This document shows, piece by piece, positions 10,961 through 21,224 of a DNA stretch of 64,000 nt. The first letter of the stretch is position 1. Each line of letters starts with the position of its first letter. The notes below the pieces were generated by a model, which saw only the letters and a list, made by a program, of their open reading frames with translations, was not told the DNA's origin and made no database searches. The stretch comes from Manis javanica (taxonomy: Eukaryota > Chordata > Mammalia > Pholidota > Manidae), in assembly GCF_040802235.1 (NCBI RefSeq), contig NC_133172.1, forward strand, positions 61,139,613-61,203,612, in the 5' to 3' direction. The translations under genes were made by a program, and so were the position numbers.

Positions 10961-11985
10961 ACGTAATACCAGGGACTTGGCTGAGACTGCAGGGTGGGCC
11001 TCTGCAGGTCACCAGACCCTTTGTAAAAGAGGCCAGAGCCCCCAGGTGCCCCATCGTGGGCAGAGGCTGGATTCCCTGTGGGTGGCCCTGCTCTGGAGTT
11101 TGGTCAGCATAGAGCCCAGAAAACGCGGCTGGGCAGCAGGAATTGGGAGGGGGGAGTACTGGCCTCTCCTGTGTCGGCCTCGCTGGCGCCTTGACCTTCC
11201 CCACCTGGCCCCATCCATCTCATCGTCCACCCCATCGGCTGCCTTGGCCACTGGGTTGCCGCCCAGCTTGCCTTTCATGCGGAGAGGGGCACCTTCTCCA
11301 TCTGCGCCGTCTCACTGGGGCTTTCCCGCCTGGCTCTCAAATTACATTCCATTCACAAAAACAATCTAGATCTGAAGACGTGTGAGCACATTATAAGGAA
11401 AAAAGTGAGGTGGAAAAATGTGGTCAGGGAGCACATGAGCTGGGATTGGGGCACAGGAAGTCGCTGCAGCCACCCCCACACACATGCCAGCTGGGGAGCC
11501 TTCCATCTGCTGTGTGGGCTCCCAGGCCCAGGCTGCCCGCTCTGCGGTGGGAGAAGGGGCTGAGCCACAGGCACAGAAACTCCGGGCTGGAGGCCCTCAT
11601 CACAACCCACGCTTTCTTCCTGACCCGTTGGGTACCGTTGAGCAGGTTGTTGACTGTGAGAATGCCAGGCTCCATCCACCAGGCCATGTGCCCTGGGCTC
11701 CTGTTTCTTCATTTCAAATATGCCTAAAACAGAACTTTGCACACAGAAGTGTGCCCCCCTCACTCTGACACTCTCCATGGTTCCCACTGACCTGCAGGAT
11801 GATAATAATAACAATGCTCCGATTTCCCAACCAGTCAATACATGACTGGCTTACGCTGCGGGATTTTGTGTGCAATGCCCCTCTCCCCGCCATCACACAC
11901 AGTCTTTATATTATGAAACGTAACATATACAGAAAAATGCATAAAATGTGTATGTACCATTTATAAATTGTAACAAATTATGAAC
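10961..11985. other. Mostly unique sequence
   Basis: The minus frame 11353-11838 is open but has no domain. The A/T-rich end, from 11890, resembles an L1 3' UTR scrap. Confidence 0.4.
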
Positions 11986-11989
11986 ACTT

Positions 11990-12125
11990 TTAACCCTCAC
12001 AACAGCCCCACGTCATAGCCACTATTATCAGCCCATTTTCCAGATTAGGCAAAGCGGGTAAGTCACGGGCCTGAGATCACACAAGTGACAGAAACAGGAT
12101 TTGAACCCAGGCCTCTGGCTGCATA
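11990..12125 (-). repeat. MIR SINE
   Basis: Antisense gcccattttccagattaggc with gatttgaacccaggcctctg. Confidence 0.8.
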
Positions 12126-12129
12126 AACC

Positions 12130-12345
12130 CACAGGATCCTTGCTGCCTCAGCTCAGGAAGTCCTCACAACAACCCTGCCAGGGGTCCCTCTCATTGTCCC
12201 CATTTTCCAGATGGGACACCAGGGTCAGAGGGATACGTGCTCGCCCAGCACTCCAGGCCCAGCACGGAGGAGTCCATGTGGACACCAGGTTTCTGTCCCC
12301 ATGTGCATAGTAGGTGCTGAATAAATGCCTGTTTGGGGGGAGGTT
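12130..12345 (-). repeat. MIR SINE, followed by a short L2-like end
   Basis: Antisense tccccattttccagatggga. At 12305 agtaggtgctgaataaatgc reads in the plus direction and is probably a separate L2 or MIR tail. Confidence 0.6.
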
Positions 12346-12599
12346 GCAGGTACATTAAGCACACCAGTGGCCTGCCCCTCTCCGGGCAGCTTTGTGAGGG
12401 CAGCGGGGCAGGGACTTCATCCTTCCGAAGGCCAGACACTGAGCCTGGTCAGAACCTTTCACCCCTTCCGTTGCCCCCTTAAACTTCCCTTCTGCCCTGC
12501 AGAGCTTGTTTCCGGGAAAGATCACCAAGGATGCCAGACTTTGCCTCCTGCTTATGGCCACTCATGGGACATCCCTTCACCCCACTGCGCGTTGCACAC

Positions 12600-12845
12600 A
12601 GTAGGACCAAAATAGAAAGGCATTCTGAACTGTGTGCTCATCTCTGTAGCTAGAAAAGCCAGGATTCAAATCCCGCTCCCTGGCCTTGCACAGTGAGAAA
12701 ATTACTTTGTTGCCTGAGACCTCAGTTTCCTTATCTGTAAAATGGGATGAAGACCTCACCCTTGCCCTCAGAATTTTTGGGGTGGCTTCAACTGCCTACT
12801 CTTGTAACATGCCTGAGAAGGCACACAGTAGGTATGTAACCATTG
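12600..12845 (+). repeat. MIR SINE, near full length
   Basis: gccaggattcaaatcccgct, then ccttatctgtaaaatgggat, then ggcacacagtaggtatgtaa. Confidence 0.85.
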
Positions 12846-12849
12846 CTCT

Positions 12850-14070
12850 TCCTTCCCCGTCCTCACACCGGCAGTGGCCAAACCAGGGCACAGACAGATC
12901 TGGAGGCTTAAACAAAACCAGGCCCTGGTTTTCATATTGAACCCTTACCCACGTGGCCCCACAAGGCTTATTCCTGTTCTGGGATTTTTTTTTTTCCTGT
13001 TGCATCTGTCAGTATCATAAATACTTGCAAGGGGAAGAAAAAAAATTCTCCCAGACTTTACGTCAACACAAACAGCCCTAATTGGTCCCGGAGCCTCATA
13101 ATTCTCAGATTGTCTTGACCGTGTGTATCTAGGAAATTCACAGCAGTGAAGGTGAAGGGTGTTTTCATTCGTAAATTGAAGTGGAGGCTTTGTCTTCAAC
13201 TGAAATTTGGCTCCAACCCCTCGCCTTGGGGCACTTTTTCTATGTGTGTGCAGAAATCTGACTTATCACTTTCTTAGGGGAAGGAGAAAATGCATGAATA
13301 TTTAATTATTCTGCTGCCAAGAAGGAAGGGTTGGGAGCTAAATGAATAAGAGCCGGTTTTTCTTTTCAAAGGCCAAGGCAGGCTCAGATCTGGCCCTTTG
13401 GATTTCCCCATTCTCCTGCCCTTCGTCGTGTTGGGGGCCACAGACTGTCATGTTCTTGCTGCCCAGAGCTCTAGTTTGGGCAAGGATCAGCTGTAGGCAA
13501 GTTGGGGGGATGTCTGGTTGGTTCTTCTGGGTTCCCTGGCATATTTTGTTTTGCTTGCAACAAACATAGAACGGGAGTGGGGAGGAAGGGACGTAAAGTC
13601 CCAGCACATCTTTGGCCAAAGAATTGCCAGCCAAGAGTGAAGGGGGGGGCCAGTGGCTGTCAAGGCTAGAACATTCTGCAACGTGGAAGCCAAAAAATTC
13701 CAAATGAAACATTCTACAGCTTCCAGCCTGCAAGAGGGGGAAGAGGATTTCCTCTTTGGGGAGCTTCTGGGTGCTCTGGGGAGGGCCCCCATCCACGGCG
13801 GCCCCTCTGGCGGCCAGCATGGAGGGTGGCGGCAGGGGTGGGGGGCAGGAAACAGGGGCGGGAGTCTGAGCAGGACCAAATTTGGAGAAACTCAGCAGCA
13901 AGAATGTCAGGTCAGGCGGGAACAGGGCTCTATAGAGGCAGGGCGTCCCTCCCCCACTGATGCTCATGGGCAGAGCTGCCTCTGCCCCCTGGGTAGGTAA
14001 ACTGAGGCAGCAAGTCGCCTCCACTTTGCAGAGCAAACTTCCGGGAGGGTGGCATGTCAGAGGAGAATGA
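12850..14070. other. Unique sequence, nothing recognised
   Basis: The minus frame 13338-14036 (232 codons) is the longest. It is low in conserved-looking features and is judged accidental. A T run lies at 12986. Confidence 0.45.
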
Positions 14071-14074
14071 GCAC

Positions 14075-14225
14075 ATCACTACATGCTGAGCACCTACTGT
14101 GTACCACAGGCCTCCAAAATGCCCCTGCCTCCTCAGTACACCCTGCCAGGGATGGTCCACTTGGCCCAAAGGACAGATATGGAGACTGGGGCTCAGAGAG
14201 GTGGATGGTCAGGCCCCAGCTCTTC
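14075..14225 (-). repeat. MIR SINE
   Basis: Antisense gctgagcacctactgtgtac and a ggagactggggctcagagag block. Confidence 0.7.
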
Positions 14226-14229
14226 AGAA

Positions 14230-14540
14230 AGAGCTGCCTCTTTCCGCAGGAAATATTTTTAGGTCTTATTATTATTTTTCTCAGTAAGAACAGTAGACCA
14301 AATGTGAAGACATTCTATATAAACTGTTGAATGCAAAATCACGGGGAATTTTCATAACAACCATCAGGAAAAATTAAAGTAATCGGCATTACACCAATTT
14401 TGTTAGATCAAGGCCCTTTATTGCCATCTGACAGAAAACTGCCATAACCCACATGCAGATAGCCCATCTTTCACATCAGTAAAGCTATAATAAAAATCCA
14501 AAACTGTTTATTTTAAATACTAAAGCTATTCACAGTATGC
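14230..14540. other. AT-rich unique block, candidate conserved non-coding element
   Basis: Stands out from GC-rich flanks, with many TAAT/ATTA-type cores. No repeat family recognised. Conservation is inferred from composition only. Confidence 0.3.
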
Positions 14541-14789
14541 ACAGCATCCCCTTGGATGTGGCACCTTGTGCAGCGCACAACCTGAACGGCTGAACACAGC
14601 AGCCCTGATGAATAAGCAGATTTGAAATCTGAGCTGCCTTTCTAAGCCTGGGTACCAGCTACGCTCAGGCCATGGATCAATTGACTTGTGATTTGCCCCA
14701 CCCCTGGCCCCCCACAACTTCTAAGCAGTAAAGATAAAGGGCACTGATGTGTCAGAAAGGAAGGAATAGAGGACGTGGGGTTCCGTATG

Positions 14790-14860
14790 GTTCCAGTAGC
14801 TCTCTGCTAGCACAGGGCTGGCACACGGCGGGCAGTCACTAATGCAGACTGAATGAGCCA
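14790..14860 (+). repeat. L2 LINE 3' end
   Basis: gcacagggctggcacacggc followed by aatgcagactgaatgagcc. Confidence 0.55.
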
Positions 14861-15524
14861 TCGTCGGAATGAAAGCTACACCCTCCCTCCCCTCCCCTCC
14901 CTCCTCATCTGTATTGCAAAGAAGCGCTGAGCTTGGGGATGGGGCCCCACAATCTGAAACCCCACTGAGCCATGGGAATAGGAGCCAGTTCCCACAGGCC
15001 CCAGGACACAATGAACCGTGTGAAAGCCACCAGCCAGAACCTCTTGTAATCAGGGACAATGCTTGGCCCTCAAACCCGAAGGACATCCCGGGGTCTCCGG
15101 AGACTGGAACAGTCCTGCCAAGCGCCCTGGCCTTCTGCCCACCTGGCGCTGCCTGCTGAGGGTGGGGCCCACCTGGCGACTCCTTCCTCCCAGCTGCCGG
15201 CTCCGGGGGTTCCGGCCACACCTTTCCTGTGGCTGCCCCTTCTCTTCCGGGCTCCCACCCTGCTGGTTGGCTGCTCTGTTCTCTGCCTGCCATCACCCCA
15301 GCTTTTCAGGGCTGTTCCCCTGGGACATGGGGCTGGAGGCCTCAGCCCCCCAGGAGGAGACAGAGCAATGAGGGGAGAGCGGGGTGGTGGCGTCTCTGGC
15401 TCTGTGCGCCTGACTCACTTATCACCCTCAGTGGGGCTGGGTTTTGGGACAGGGGTGCTCATCTGTGTCCGAGCCGGCATGGGGGTGCCCTCCACACACA
15501 CTCGCTCACTCAGGCTTTGCTCAG
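14861..15524. other. Unique GC-rich sequence, nothing recognised
   Basis: Frames at 15059-15673 (plus) and 14721-15296 (minus) overlap each other, lack domains and are judged accidental. Confidence 0.45.
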
Positions 15525-15675
15525 CAGCCCTTCGACAGGGAAGCATCATGACCCCCACTCAGGTAGGGAAACTGAGGCTCAGGGGCTGGCTGGACCAGGT
15601 CACGCAACTAAGTCTACAGTGGCAGACAAGGTTCCAGCCCAGGTATATCGTCCTCCAAACAGGGAGTGACTAACC
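15525..15675 (-). repeat. MIR SINE
   Basis: Antisense caggtagggaaactgaggct followed by a decayed ggttccagcccagg. Confidence 0.7.
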
Positions 15676-15978
15676 ATCGCGCCATCCTGCCTTGCAGGGG
15701 CTCCGCAAACCCCAGGGCTCAGCGGGCCTCAGCCCTCTCGCTTGGGCTGCATCTGTGCCTCTCATGCCCGGTGGAAATGCCCAGGACCAGGCTGAATCAG
15801 ACAGAACATTCTGCAGTCCACCCCCACCCCTGCCACCTCTGGGCTCCAGGAACATCCAGGCAATCACCCTGAGCCGCCCAGGAGGTCACGCGGACTTTGC
15901 CCAAATCGTGGTTCTTAGAGGGGAGACTTAGAGGTGGTTGTACTGTTCCCTTCTGTACTTTCTCTGCTACAGATCTTG

Positions 15979-16035
15979 GTGTGTGTCTGTGTGTGTGTGT
16001 GTGCGCGCGCGCGCGCGCGCGTGTGTGTGCATGTG
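15979..16035. repeat. (GT)n(GC)n(GT)n alternating purine-pyrimidine tract
   Basis: A GT run passes into about nine GC units (16003-16021) and back into GT. It is a strong sequence for left-handed Z-DNA. Confidence 0.95.
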
Positions 16036-16284
16036 TTACCTCCTACGCCTGGTGGACAGATGTCTTCTCGGAGCCTGGTTGTCAGGGAGAAGGTGGGGGC
16101 AGGAGGGGCAGCGGGAGAAGGGACGAGCAGGGAGGCAAGGACTGCCGTCAAGCCGTGAGACTGCGGCTTACATGAGTCACCCAAGAGAGGAGGAGAGAAG
16201 GGGGTCCCCAGGGTCTGGGGGTGTGGCTGGCCCCCAGCCACCCCGCTGAGCCCTGTCAGTGGAAGCTGCGGTACTGCTGGGGAA

Positions 16285-16500
16285 AGAGCCCCGGCCCCGG
16301 GGTCAGGAGAGCTGGGTCTCGGCCTCAGTCCCGTCAGCCATCAGCTGTCATGGTCCTGGGCACCTACATCACCACTCTGACCCACTGTGTCCTCCTCTGG
16401 AAAGTGAGCAAAACATAATTCCTACCTCTTGGGGTGACTGTGAGGAGGAGAGAAGCTGTTGTGATGGGATCAAAGTGCCTCTTGGTGCTCATCCACATTA
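16285..16500 (+). repeat. MIR SINE, decayed
   Basis: gtgtcctcctctggaaagtg, then ataattcctacctcttgggg, in MIR order. Confidence 0.65.
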
Positions 16501-17145
16501 GAAAGAAAGGAAGAGGTTTCAGGCCATCCCAGAAGTCCGTTTGGGGCTTGAGGGAAAGAATCCTCCATCTCCTCCAGGGCCAGGCCTCGGTTTGGCCCCA
16601 CTTCCCGACCCAAACTGGCCACTCAGGCCTGCCCTCATTTAACTTCTCCACTGTCCACAGCCACCTAAGCCGCTCTGCCAGGCCTGACCTGGCCGGGATG
16701 GCTCAACTGGCCTCAGTCCGCATTTAAAGTCAAAACACACCTCTCCCACGGGACCCCAGGAACGTGGTCCCTCTCCGCCCCCTGCCTGCTGTGTATCCCC
16801 TTCCACCCGCTGTGATGTCGCAGTGCTCTGAGGCTCAAGGTCAGCGGATCACCCGGTAGGGCTCCTCTACTCCGTCTGCACCAGCAGCTCTGGCTCAGGA
16901 GCCAGCAGACGCCAGCAGCACCCAGAACGGGAAACAGCACTGCTGAGAGCCCTTCAGAGTCCACCTGCCCTGGTCAGCACGCTCTGCTACCCCCTCCGTC
17001 TGAGCTCTGGACCCAACCTCCTTGTGTGTGGAGCGGTTCAGGCGACCACGAATCTCCTCCCAGCATTGCTTCTTGCAGGGTGTGAATTCAGGGTGGCGCT
17101 TCCCTCCACCTCGGTCCACCCAGAAAAATCTCAGGGAAGGACTTT
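16501..17145. other. Unique sequence, nothing recognised
   Basis: No gene or repeat could be supported before the CCAAT cluster. Confidence 0.45.
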
Positions 17146-17281
17146 GATTGGTCCTGTTTGGGTCACATGCCCAACCTTACACCAATCACAGTGGCTGGGA
17201 GAATGGCGAAATGTGATTGGCCAGGACTGGGTCACTGCGCTCCTCTGTTGCCTAAGAGCAAGGGCAGAGCACTGTGATTGG
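17146..17281. promoter_or_regulatory. Cluster of four CCAAT boxes
   Basis: ATTGG cores occur at 17146-17151, 17215-17220 and 17276-17281, and an inverted copy (ccaatc) at 17182-17187. The surrounding text is loosely repeated (gattgg...gggtcac), so this may be a short internally repetitive element that carries NF-Y sites. Confidence 0.5.
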
Positions 17282-17639
17282 CCTCTATTCCCAGAACCTC
17301 AGGGTCTGGGCCCCGAAGCCCATTCACCAAGCATAGGGCTGCCGTTCTACAGGGCAGGGCGTGGGAGGTGCAGGGCAAACCCAATGCCAGATGCCCACAC
17401 TCCCGGCAAGTCCGAGGTGGAGTGAGGTGAGCCAGCTGGGTAGGGCTCCAGGACCTGCTGGCACCGGGACCCCCATGTGTCCCTCTGCCAGGTGTCCAAA
17501 GAGAAGGGGGTGCGGTGACACCCCGTGAGCGGCAGCCGGGCTGCCATGGTCCCCCAGCCTCCCTTGCCTGCAGCTAGAGCACACTTTGCAAACATCTGCC
17601 CGGCTGGGGGTCGCCCTCCTGGAGTTTCCTGCGGCTGAC
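17282..17639. other. Unique sequence, nothing recognised
   Basis: Lies between the CCAAT cluster and the small CpG island. The long minus frame across it is GC-driven. Confidence 0.4.
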
Positions 17640-17885
17640 GGGACCCAGTTCGCCTTTGTATTACGCAGCGCACATCTGGGAACACTCTCGGATCCTCCGG
17701 TCGAGCCAGCGCGCTGAGAGCTGACTCTGGGCCAAGCTAACGGGGGCGGGGGTGGGCAGCGGTGGCGACAGCCCGAGTCTGGGAAGCGCCTCCCGCCCGC
17801 CCCTCCCGCGAAGCCGCCCCATGTGACCGCGGCTCCTGGCTGGCGTCCAAGGGGCGGTTGTGTAACCGGCCTTGTCCAGGAGGGA
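17640..17885. promoter_or_regulatory. Small CpG island without a recognised gene
   Basis: About 22 CpG lie in the 190 bases from 17691 to 17880, with a GC box (gggggcgggg) near 17741. It follows the CCAAT cluster by about 400 bases, an arrangement seen in promoters. No linked coding frame is convincing, so a non-coding transcript or an enhancer is possible. Confidence 0.5.
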
Positions 17886-18035
17886 GGGGACGCCCTGGGC
17901 CCAGGGTGGGGTCCCACCAGCAAGCCTGGCCTGCCAAATCCAGAGAGGGGCCTTTGGGGTGGTTTTGGGACAGGGGGTGGCAGGGCTTCTCTGATTAGGG
18001 CACGTGAGTGGGGACTTCTCTGCAACGCCTGCCTG

Positions 18036-18183
18036 CCTTCCTCTCTCTCTTGTCTTCTCTCCTTCCCTGCTTCTTTCTTCCTTTTTTCTCCCCTCCCCCT
18101 CCCCTCCCCCTTCCCCTCCCCTCCCTCCTTCCTCCTCTCTCCTGTCTCCCCTCTGCCCTCTCCTCACTCTCCACTTTCCCATT
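18036..18183 (+). repeat. Pyrimidine (CT-rich) tract
   Basis: Nearly uninterrupted C/T over about 150 bases. It immediately follows the small CpG island. Confidence 0.9.
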
Positions 18184-18849
18184 TGGAGAGCACACCCTTA
18201 AGACCCATCTCTGAAACTGGGCAGGAAGCAAGGGCCGGCCAAACAAAGAGCATTTAAACAAGCCTAGTAGTGTTCCTGCTTCTAAGGATGCAAGGGTGGG
18301 CGGCTCTGGCCTTCCCCACCCCCTGCATCAGGCGCTGCATCCCCTTCCCCTTTAAAAAGAGAGAGATGACCCTGCAGCCTTCAGCTCCTGGCCCAGAGCT
18401 GCCCTGATGCTCCCGGGACACAGACACTTGCTTACAAGGTGGACCGCAGTGCTGAGCACTTCACAGGCCTCGGCAGAGCCACGAATGAGGCAGTGGTTCC
18501 TAGGAGCCTTCCAGCCGCAGCCACAGACCCACCAGCCCTGCTGGCTGGATGCTGGACGGCCCCCCGCTCGCCTGGCCATCTATCTGTCAATCCATCTGTC
18601 TGTGGCTCCCTCCAGTAGCTACCTGAGCACTTCCAACCAACACTTGATGTCACCTGATGTCATGTTTGTTTTGTTAAAAAGTGTCAACTCTTCTGCAAAT
18701 CAGAAACCTCACCAGAACAGACTGTGTGGCCTTAGGGTGGCAGGGGCGGGGGCTGCTGGTCCCTAGTCTCCTCAAAGCCCAGAGCAGCAGAGAAGCCTGG
18801 AGAAGGTGCTAGGCTCTCAGAGTCTCTGAGGCTCAGCCAGGAGCATCCT
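18184..18849. other. Unique sequence, nothing recognised
   Basis: GC-rich, with short overlapping frames only. Confidence 0.45.
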
Positions 18850-19490
18850 CTGCACCCTTCATTCATTTATGCATTTATTTCACAAAGAGTGACTGAACCC
18901 TTTGGTGCATGCCGGGTGTCTGAATTATAACACTGTGTAAAACAGAATGTCCCTGCCTCCTTCATTTCAGCAGAATGTTAGGAATAAAACAATGTCAAGT
19001 AAGTAAACAGGAGTAATTAGAATTAGGGTGGCTCTATAAGTAAACCAGGCACTGGAACCCTTGAGCTCAAGTCAGCCTGCTTTAGAGTGGGGGCTCCTCC
19101 AACCTGGACTGGGCAGGAAGACAGGGTCCAGAATTGTGAGAAGTGGAAAGAGTGTTCCGGGCAGCAGGAGCACCATGTGCAAAGGCCCTGTGGCAGGAAG
19201 AGCTTGGCGGGTTCTAGGATCTGAAAGGAGGTCTGCAGAGCCTGACTGCTGGGGTCCTATGGGATGTGGCCAGGACTTTGGGCTTTGTTCTGAGAGCAAT
19301 GGGGAAATCACCTCACAGGTTTAAGCAGGCAAGTGTCAGGATCTGGCTCACATTTTAGAAGACAATCTCCAGGTCTTAGGAGAGCATAAGGGGAGGCAGA
19401 GGGGGTAGGGAGGAGCCAGTTGTAATTGTTTAAGCAGAGGTGATGGTGGCCTGGACAGCTGGTGGCCCTGGAGGACAAGAACAACAGGCT
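18850..19490 (+). repeat. Ancient dispersed repeat, long copy
   Basis: Landmarks in order: ttcattcatttatgcattta, aaacagaatgtccctgcctc, gtgcaaaggccctgtggcag, gggctttgttctgagagcaa and aggtgatggtggcctggaca. It is a well-known mammal-wide element whose formal name I do not assign. Confidence 0.75.
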
Positions 19491-19769
19491 AAGCCAGGAG
19501 AAGTCAGAGACCCCATGTGCAGTCAGAAAAATGCCAGCTCTGGTCCGGTCAGTTTGTGTGACACGTCACGCTAAGAGGTGAGAATTGGCTTCAGGGAGGA
19601 CATTTCCGTCTTTTGGGTCCTGGGACTCTGCTGTTTCATTCCTGTCCCTGGGTCTGGTGCTCTGTGGTGGCCTGGGGCTGGCCTTCCTGCGTCCAGCTCA
19701 CCTGACCCACCTCCTGAAGGAGCATTGCCAAACCCGGGGCGTTGGCATCTTTTCCTGCTTTGAGCGTAG
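19491..19769. other. Unique sequence, nothing recognised
   Basis: No gene or repeat could be supported. Confidence 0.4.
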
Positions 19770-20150
19770 TAGGAACAAGGGTTTTTAATTGAAAGAGGAA
19801 AATGTATGATATAACTGACCATTGAAGCTATTGCATGAATAATCTAGCTTTTAAAAAACCTTCCAAATATTTAAAACAATTAACGACCTGGCTGTGAGGT
19901 GCTCTGGGAGCTGCGGTCGAGGCTGGCTGATGACACGGCCTCTTGGTCATAAAAGGCAGTGTTTGGAGAAACAGGCAAAATGGAAGGAGAAACACAGATT
20001 ACGGGAATTAGCCCCACTGATATTTATGAGGCTCCTTGCGGTCACCCTGTAACTATAACTTAAGCATTAATGAGCCCATCTAAGTCATCATCAACCTGTC
20101 ATCCGCCGGGGAGAGTAGGCTCTACGCAGCCTCTCCATTTAGGAAACAAA
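19770..20150. other. AT-rich unique block, candidate enhancer-like element
   Basis: Contains several homeodomain-type cores (ttaattg, aacaattaacg, cattaatgag) and a POU-like attgcatgaataat, in otherwise unique DNA. Function is speculative. Confidence 0.3.
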
Positions 20151-20311
20151 AATGTGCACCATCTGTTTCCATCCTTAACCCCATCCCTCCACCAGCCCAG
20201 GATTTGTGTGGATCAGGATCCAAATGAGGTCCACCCTGTGAGGGGTTAATTTGACATACATGTAACATACAGACTCTTTAATATCTAGGTATCTCCTCCT
20301 TTTCTTTCTAA

Positions 20312-20412
20312 CTCCCTCTCTCCCTCTGTCTCTCCCCCATTTCCCTCCTTCTCCCTCCATCTCTCTCCCTGTCTGTCTCTGTCTGTCTGTCTCTCCCTCT
20401 CCCTCTCTGCTT
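20312..20412 (+). repeat. CT-rich simple repeat
   Basis: Imperfect (CCCTCT)/(CTGT) units over about 100 bases. Confidence 0.9.
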
Positions 20413-21224
20413 CATTATGGTGTATTTATTGAAGAAACAGGATGGTCTGTCTTGGAGAGATTCCCACAGTCCTGGGAGTCTCTTCTAACCTGGTCCCTAA
20501 AGTAACTCTTGTGCGTCTGTGTATGTGTTTGGAAACCACCGCACCATGTCAGATCTCCTCAAGCTCTGCACCGCTGTCTCTGAGGGCCCACCGTCCTTCG
20601 TGGCGGGGCCCTTCTGTGCCCTGGAGGACACGGAGCGGCAGCCTGCCCTCCACGAGCTAGACACCAGCCCTCCTGGGAAGCCGACTCAGGGAGAGGCCAG
20701 TATCATGGGCGTTTGTTGGGGCGCCCTGGGAGCAGCACCGTGGGTGGAGGCGGGCTCTGGGCAGGAGGCAGAGAGCTGCCCTGCAGCCTCAGCCAGCCCC
20801 CCAGGAGCTGGAGAGCTGGGGTGACCCTCGGTGTTGTTCCCATCTGGGCTGAGATGGCGGGGCCTTTATGCACCTGAGCTGATGGGTCAAAGGCTGCCTG
20901 GGAAGGGCCTACCCTTGGGTGTGGCTGACCCTGAGGGGTGACGTGACACGTGGGCTGTCTGCTGACAGCACGCCCCACTGAGGGGTTACCAGCATGAAAG
21001 AACACACGTGTGGACGATGAGGGTGTGTCTGGCGTGCCGGGCAGACCGCAGGGGCCATAAGCTCTGCAGCGGAGGGCAGGGGAAGAGAAGCCCCAGGTCT
21101 TTCTCAGGACCTGCTGTGCGTCAGACCCGGCCCAGAGCTTTGTATGTCTGCAAAGAGGACGTGGCACAATGGCTGACCAGCGCGTGGCCGTGGAAGCAGT
21201 GTAGGGAACTTGGCTACAAGTTGG
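20413..21224. other. Unique sequence, nothing recognised
   Basis: The plus frame 20519-20824 and the minus frame 20703-21260 lack domains. Confidence 0.45.

Noticed and set aside
13338-14036. Minus frame of 232 codons
   Set aside because: No recognisable domain, and the composition resembles translated non-coding DNA.
15897-16241. Frames with alternating Val-Cys and Arg-Ala
   Set aside because: Translation of the GT/GC tract.
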